DNA of 6,849 nucleotides from Actinomycetota bacterium. Lineage in GTDB: Bacteria; Actinomycetota; Thermoleophilia; Gaiellales; Gaiellaceae. Below are positions 5,629 to 6,849 of this stretch, one piece after another. The position numbers and the translations under genes were made by a program. Numbering within the stretch: the stretch's first letter is position 1; each line of letters starts with the position of its first letter. The stretch lies in assembly GCA_013811645.1 (NCBI GenBank), contig JACCUU010000074.1:1-6849 (forward strand), read 5' to 3'. The notes beneath the pieces were generated by a model. It was not told the origin of the DNA and made no database searches. It worked only from the letters and a program-made list of their open reading frames with translations.

Positions 5629-6377
5629 GCACGAATCTGCGCGAGGAAGTGCGGGAGCGTTACGCGGAAGCGGCGCTCGGGCTCGCTGAGGGCCAGGGGT
5701 GCGGATGCGATTGCGAGAGCATCGGCTGCTGTGGCGACGAGGCAACGACCCTCTTCGGCAAAGGTCTGTATGCCGCCGACCAGCGCTCTGGGCTACCTGA
5801 GGGGGCTGTCACGGCCAGCCTCGGATGCGGGAACCCCGTGGCAGTCTCCAAATTGCATGAGGGCGAGACCGTGCTCGACCTGGGCTCGGGCGGCGGCATC
5901 GACGTGCTGCTCTCGGCGCGACGCGTCGGCCCGTCGGGCACCGTCTACGGGCTCGACATGACGGACGAGATGCTTGCTCTGGCACAGCGGAACGCCGCCA
6001 AAGCGCACGCGACCAATGTTCATTTCCTCAAGGGCCTGATCGAGGCGATCCCGCTTCCGGCAGAGAGCGTCGACGTCGTCATCTCGAACTGCGTCGTGAA
6101 CCTGTCGACCGACAAGCGAGCCGTGTACAGCGAGATTCAGCGCGTTCTCCGCCCCGGCGGTCGCGTAGGGATTACGGACATCGTCGCCGAGGACCGGCTC
6201 TCTCCCGAGGATCGCGCCGAGCGCGGGAGCCACGTCGGCTGCATCGCGGGCGCGCTTTGCGAAAAGGAGTACCGCGATGGTCTCTCGGGCGCTGGGCTCG
6301 TCGACGTCGAGATCGAGCTCACCCACCGTGTCGCCGACGGAATGCACGGAGCGATCGTGAGGGCGCGAAAGCCCTAG
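5625..6377 (+). CDS. arsM: Arsenite S-adenosylmethionine methyltransferase
   Basis: This cytosolic enzyme transfers methyl groups from S-adenosylmethionine to As(III), giving mono-, di- and possibly volatile trimethylated arsenic. It has 250 residues, usual for bacterial ArsM. The class I methyltransferase motif VLDLGSGGGIDVLLSA lies at 83-98, the acidic residue after the second strand at GLDMTDEM (109-116), and VLRPGGRVGITDIV at 174-187. The three arsenic-binding cysteines known in the family are all present in their usual settings: Cys68 in SLGCGNP, Cys156 in SNCVVNL and Cys206 in GCIAGAL. An N-terminal cluster GCGCDCESIGCC (25-36) adds five more cysteines, in the region where family members have a further conserved Cys. 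It is translated from a good Shine-Dalgarno inside arsR and overlaps arsR by 4 nt. No arsenite efflux pump or arsenate reductase is visible in the window. The stop overlaps the stop of the next gene, on the opposite strand. Confidence 0.95.
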   Translation: MSTNLREEVRERYAEAALGLAEGQGCGCDCESIGCCGDEATTLFGKGLYAADQRSGLPEGAVTASLGCGNPVAVSKLHEGETVLDLGSGGGIDVLLSARRVGPSGTVYGLDMTDEMLALAQRNAAKAHATNVHFLKGLIEAIPLPAESVDVVISNCVVNLSTDKRAVYSEIQRVLRPGGRVGITDIVAEDRLSPEDRAERGSHVGCIAGALCEKEYRDGLSGAGLVDVEIELTHRVADGMHGAIVRARKP

Positions 6378-6849
6378 AGCAGTAGCGCTCGCCGCTCGGC
6401 AAGCGCCTCGAGGATCCGGTCGATGTCCTCCTCCACGTTGTAGAGGTGGAGCGAGATGCGCAGGTTCGTATCACGCTCCGACGTGACGATCCGCTCGCGC
6501 TGCAGCTCCATGACCAGCGCGTGCGGGTCGGTCGAGGCGACACAGACGAGCGGGCCGTACTCGCTGTCGCCGCGCGGCGTGGCGACGGTCGCCCCCAGCT
6601 CGTCGAGCCCCGTGAGCAGGCGGTCAGCGAGCCCCTTGACGTGTGCCTCGATCGTCGCCACGCCCACCTCTTCGACGATTCCCATTCCGGCGAGCCCCGC
6701 GTAGATGTTCGGCACCGGCGGAGTTCCCGCGTCGAAGCGCCGGGCGTCGGCGGCGGGTGAGTAGTCGGAGATGTCCATCCGGAAGATGTCCTCGTCGGCG
6801 AACCACCCCGTCTGGGTGGGCAGGAGCCGGTCGTGGAGGTCGCGCCGGA
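6374..6849 (-). CDS. Class V aminotransferase-family protein, C-terminal part
   Basis: The C-terminal 157 residues are present; the gene enters from beyond the right edge, so its start and PLP-binding lysine are not visible. The segment GWFADEDIFRMD, then DARRFDAGTPPVPNIYAGLAG, is the pattern of the fold-type I class V aminotransferase/cysteine desulfurase superfamily (selenocysteine lyase, isopenicillin-N epimerase-like, kynureninase-like members). The rest is the small C-terminal domain (about LVMELQRERIVTSE, then LRISLHLYNVEEDIDRILEAL). The exact reaction cannot be assigned. A shorter reading from the ATG at 6778 would cut through the conserved domain and is rejected. It converges on arsM with a 4-nt stop overlap, and nothing shows a role in arsenic handling. 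Confidence 0.85.
   Translation of the reverse strand, partial: RRDLHDRLLPTQTGWFADEDIFRMDISDYSPAADARRFDAGTPPVPNIYAGLAGMGIVEEVGVATIEAHVKGLADRLLTGLDELGATVATPRGDSEYGPLVCVASTDPHALVMELQRERIVTSERDTNLRISLHLYNVEEDIDRILEALAERRALLL

Noticed and set aside
5203..5745. N-terminal extension of the NTF2-like gene
   Set aside because: It would be antisense to arsR and the start of arsM and adds no domain. The GTG at 5202 fits the fold start and the promoter.

Overview
High-GC chromosomal DNA, gene-dense and with strong G/C third-position bias. The protein styles (an actinobacterial arsenite-type ArsR, a LonA, a DinB of the GIDEGYLD kind, a beta-lactamase-like serine hydrolase with an N-terminal beta-sandwich) and start regions that look leaderless suggest an actinobacterium, possibly of the Thermoleophilia (Gaiellales/Solirubrobacterales). 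The taxon is inferred from sequence style alone. No rRNA, tRNA, CRISPR array, transposase or phage gene was seen.

Layout: (1) 1-116 is a non-coding tail after lon with a perfect 11-bp hairpin. (2) 117-2429, minus strand: complete LonA protease, started from a GTG with a good Shine-Dalgarno. (3) 2509-3615, minus strand, upstream of lon: a beta-lactamase-fold serine hydrolase with altered active-site motifs and no visible signal peptide. (4) 3616-3757: divergent intergenic region with a long interrupted inverted repeat, 22-bp arms with one mismatch, and mirror-image -10-like boxes each 7 nt from a start codon. (5) 3758-4816, plus strand: DinB (DNA polymerase IV). (6) 4813-5202, minus strand: small NTF2/SnoaL-like protein, converging on dinB with a 4-nt stop overlap. 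(7) 5203-5271: compact divergent promoter region whose two promoters share one -35 box and which carries repeated ATCGAT motifs. (8) 5272-5628 and 5625-6377, plus strand: an arsR-arsM operon joined by an ATGA overlap. (9) 6374-6849, minus strand: the C-terminal end of a class V aminotransferase-family protein, running off the window and again converging on its neighbour with a 4-nt stop overlap.

Functionally the clearest unit is arsenic detoxification. ArsR would sense As(III) through cysteines and repress its own operon, and ArsM would methylate As(III) with S-adenosylmethionine. The divergent NTF2-like gene lies across the same control region and may belong to the same regulon, which is an inference. 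Lon (protein quality control) and DinB (translesion synthesis) are stress functions but show no shared regulation here. I did not find a convincing wholly new system. The points most worth checking are the shared ars/NTF2 control region, the long inverted repeat beside the apparently leaderless, signal-less hydrolase, and the two 4-nt tail-to-tail overlaps.
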